Of a stretch of 64,000 nt of DNA, positions 60,909 to 64,000 are shown piece after piece. Within the stretch, counting starts at the first letter, position 1, and each line of letters begins with the position of its first letter. This DNA is from Stercorarius parasiticus. Taxonomy: Eukaryota; Chordata; Aves; Charadriiformes; Stercorariidae. Below the pieces are notes generated by a model. That model was given only the letters and a program-made list of their open reading frames with translations. It did not search any database and was not told the origin of the DNA. The translations under genes were made by a program, and so were the position numbers. Location: contig VWZL01003420.1 of the NCBI GenBank assembly GCA_013396915.1, positions 62,001 through 126,000 on the forward strand, in the 5' to 3' direction.

Positions 60909-63583
60909 AATTTCATTGGCCAGGAGACTTTTTAAAAAAATGTACATTCTTTCTCAGTATGGAGGAAGATACATGATGAAAAGGACTTAGCAGACAGAAT
61001 TTGGATCAGGCAATCTAGATTTACCCCTCCACCATTTTCGTATATACAGCAGTAGAGTCCAGTGGACAAATAAGACTGTCAAGTAATATATCCTCTTAAA
61101 GGCTACTGTAAAGCATAAATCTGTGTGCTTTAAACACGTGTGATCTTATAACATATTTAAAAGAAGATTTAAGAGATTCTCTGCTTTATCCCTTATATTT
61201 TTGGTGCAGAAATACATACATACAATTCTGCTTTCAAATTCCACTGAGAAATGCTATACAAAGAAATTTTACAAGCTTAAACAGAATAAACTGAAGCCAA
61301 GGTACTGTACCTAAGTTTGTTCTAAGGAGAGTAGACAAACTGTGTCTTTGGCATTCAGTTAGGTTCAAGGATGGCAAACCTCTTGTTTATGATGCAAAGT
61401 ACTAGGCTGATTTGTGCAGCACAAATAAAAACTGCAAGTTCAGCGAAGTTCTTCTTCAGCAAAGAGGAAGGAACATGGTAAATGAAGAAAGCACCCCAGC
61501 CATACGTAAGGGAGTCTTTGCTGAACCCCCCTGCCATTCTCTTGTGCACAGGCAGTATTTGCAGTTTCAGCTATGCTCAACCGTAAACTCCACCTATTCT
61601 GTACATCAAAGACAGAAGGCAGCTGAGAACTCGGCTTAATTCGTGAGTCTGGTCTCCATCAAAATGGATTATTTCAAATGTAACGAGAGAGGGCTCCAAA
61701 AGTACAGTCTGACATTTAGACCCCAATATTTAAATCTGCAGATATCTGCTAATCCTCTAAGCAATGGAGGATCACAATAGTCAAGGCAGGTGCTTATTTC
61801 TGTTGCTCACACATGTCCTGGGACATCCAAGACATCCACACAGGCTGGCATATGTGGCACGGAGCCTTTAGGAGATCCATCCCTTTCTGAAGCCCCAACA
61901 GGTTATCTCAGGGCACCTCCAATGTACCAGATGCTTGTGTGTGTCTGTAGACAATAGCGGCAGTAAAGCTAAAGAGCTACGCAGGTCACAAGCCAGGGGA
62001 GCTCAGTTCAGTTGTGTGAGACCCGTGTCTTTCTAGGCCAGCAGTTGAGGGCTGGGTGGAATTCCCTACTACATCTCCAAAACCTCCAAAATTATGGTTA
62101 GGCATCTAAATTGAGCCTTAGGTCTATCTTAGGCTGTGAAGAATCACTTTCTAGGCTCTTCTGGCTCCACTGACCCAATTTCTATTGACTGTAATAGGGA
62201 GCCTATACACCTGCCATGCATGTAGACACTTTTCTGTAGGCAGTAAATTTAGTTTTGATCCTGAGTTGAATCCCATCCTGGCAAGCAACAGACACAGCAA
62301 TCAAATTCTTCCATTGCCAGTAACTCACTATGTTAATACCTGCAAAAACAGAGGCAATGAATAGATCACGCAGAGAAAGCAAATTTTAGTGTAAGGTATC
62401 AAGTTGGAACTAATGCATCTCAGGGTTTTAGATTAGGTATAAGTCTGAGTCAGTGGTACATAGTTGAGGAGCAGAATCTTTCCCCATTCATACCCAGGCA
62501 AAACTCTTATATTCCATTCTCTCATCTGTTGGAGAGGATTTGAACATATATTTTTTTACCACTGGGATACTGTCCTAAGAATCAAGCCATCACACGTGCT
62601 GTTCTTCCTCTCTCCTCCCAGAGTCACTGCTCTTTGTATGGATGCATTAAATGTTTACTGATAATAAGAGTAAGAGAAGGATTACATTTAACAGTGCTTG
62701 AGGCACTCAGTTAGCAAATGAAAGACCTCTGCTGCAGTTCCTGTGCTGTATCAAGTGGAAAACAGCTTTGAACTTAACTCAGTAGGCAGACAGCAGAAAC
62801 TTTTGTTTTGGTTTGATTTTTATTTTTTTTTAAATGGATATCAGATTTATAGTTAGCACAAATCAGTTTGATTGAAACTGCAGACAACACATTATGAATG
62901 TGACCTATTCACCCTCACTTTGACCTGCTGTTTTTTCAAATGCAGTTGGTTTAGCTCAGGTACCATGAAAAAGCAGTAGAAGTATAATTAGGAGAAAACT
63001 CAAATAAAAATCTCTACTGGCTGCTGACAGCTGTGTAGTCAACAGGGAGTACTATATGTTAGTGAGATCTCCCCGTATAAAGACTCAATTCACACATGGA
63101 GTGAAGTATAAAACATATTTTTAAAAGTTCCTTTTAAGCCAGCAACAAGGTAATCTCATCGGTCTGGGATAAAAGATTTCTGAGAAAAAACACTAAGAAA
63201 ACAGTAAAAGCATTCACTTTGCAGTATACCCATACGATTTATTTAAGATTGATCTGTCAACTATGTATCTTTTAATGGTAAGATCCTACTCAAATAATGA
63301 GGAAGTCTGTCTGCTCAATATATCAATACAAAACCTGGAAAATGTAGTGAGCTCTTTTTCTATGCATATACAGTGTGGCAAAACTATGGTAAGTAATTTG
63401 TAAAGTAAATGACAAGAGGCCTGGCTTTTGTGTGTAAGACCAGTATTTTAATTTAAGATATCATACACTAAATGATATGTTACCTGCAAACATGAGTTAT
63501 TCTCACACAAGTGGGAGCCTTCCACCAGAAAACTGTCCTTACAATTTCTATATTCAGCGGGTGCCAAGAGTAGTACATTTGTC

Positions 63584-63644
63584 CTTCAGAAGGAACTACT
63601 GAAAACTATTGAGAAGCTATTGAAAAGCTTCAGAAGGAACTATT
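63584..63644. repeat. 44-bp period duplication
   Basis: CTTCAGAAGGAACTACT (63584-63600) recurs as CTTCAGAAGGAACTATT (63628-63644) with one mismatch. CTATTGA-type submotifs lie between. Confidence 0.75.
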
Positions 63645-64000
63645 GGAAAGCATGCCAAAGGGATGTTTCCAGTGTCACCAAAACCTGACTTAGTTCTTGC
63701 CTCTTTGTTCTATTTGTCGAACAATGCATATTCAGAATAGACATGCAACGTGTAAGGAAAGAGATTCAAGATGCAGATCAAGTGCTGGGTGGAAATCACA
63801 GGAACAGGTCTCCAATGAATAGCTCCCGAAGTTATAGTAATATTGACAAAGATGCACTCAACTCCATTTGTAATAAACATTACCATCATTTACTTTGTCA
63901 GATACTGAAAGGAAATGAAAAAGCAAATACTGTGCAGCTTGCAGACTACTTGACGTCAGATAGGGATTTTATATGTTTGGTTGGATGATGGGCGGATCTT

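Larger units (their letters stand above)
59884..64000. other. Unique noncoding DNA with AT microsatellite
   Basis: AT-rich single-copy DNA. A (TA)n tract lies at 60871-60891, an imperfect 44-bp tandem duplication at 63584-63644, and an old-repeat-like motif at about 62080-62220. The last open frame, 63743-63988 (81 codons), matches nothing recognised. No gene is supported. Confidence 0.5.

Noticed and set aside
63743..63988. 81-codon frame near the window end with charged, protein-like composition
   Set aside because: No recognised family, no splice signals, and one such frame is expected by chance in 64 kb.

Overview
The window looks like a stretch of an avian nuclear genome with no recognisable protein-coding gene. 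The main reason is the repeat content. Four clear CR1 LINE copies are present, two of them in the minus orientation with the tail motif (AATCATAG)n next to a GGTTTGGG-type 3' end that is typical of birds. A fifth, much older CR1-like stretch is also likely. No mammalian SINE or L1 was seen. The species cannot be told from this sequence. The rest is AT-rich single-copy DNA of the kind found in large introns or gene deserts. No long open reading frame matches a protein family I recognise, and the open frames of 60-180 codons look like chance frames, LINE debris or simple-repeat translations.

Layout. 1-1185 is unique DNA. An old CR1 fragment on the + strand with a decayed reverse-transcriptase region fills about 1190-2318. 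2319-7361 is unique. 7362-7907 holds the longest open frame in a CpG-richer patch. The most unusual structure is at about 11640-13170: degenerate tandem units of about 130-170 bp with embedded telomere-like motifs. The left half reads CCCTAA and the right half is the same family inverted, reading TTAGGG. A GC-richer stretch follows to about 15 kb. A probable ancient CR1-like piece lies at about 21540-21765. A young-looking CR1 tail at about 28302-28480 carries an internal A-rich expansion. A CR1 with the FADD reverse-transcriptase motif intact but an internal deletion occupies about 40258-40965. A CpG-rich patch lies at about 49000-49350. A 261-bp almost pure polypurine tract occupies 55806-56066. 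A CR1 tail on the minus strand (58530-58858) sits between two 98% identical 93-bp direct repeats (58404-58496 and 59791-59883).

Several places carry good splice-site grammar: 23460, 27452-27520, 35104-35151, 41302 onwards, 46241-46329, 54444-54461, and a minus-strand signal-peptide-like start at 59164. None can be tied to a known gene. In 64 kb of DNA a number of decoys of this quality is expected, so they are reported as low-confidence leads. No tRNA, rRNA, CRISPR array or retroviral gene was recognised.
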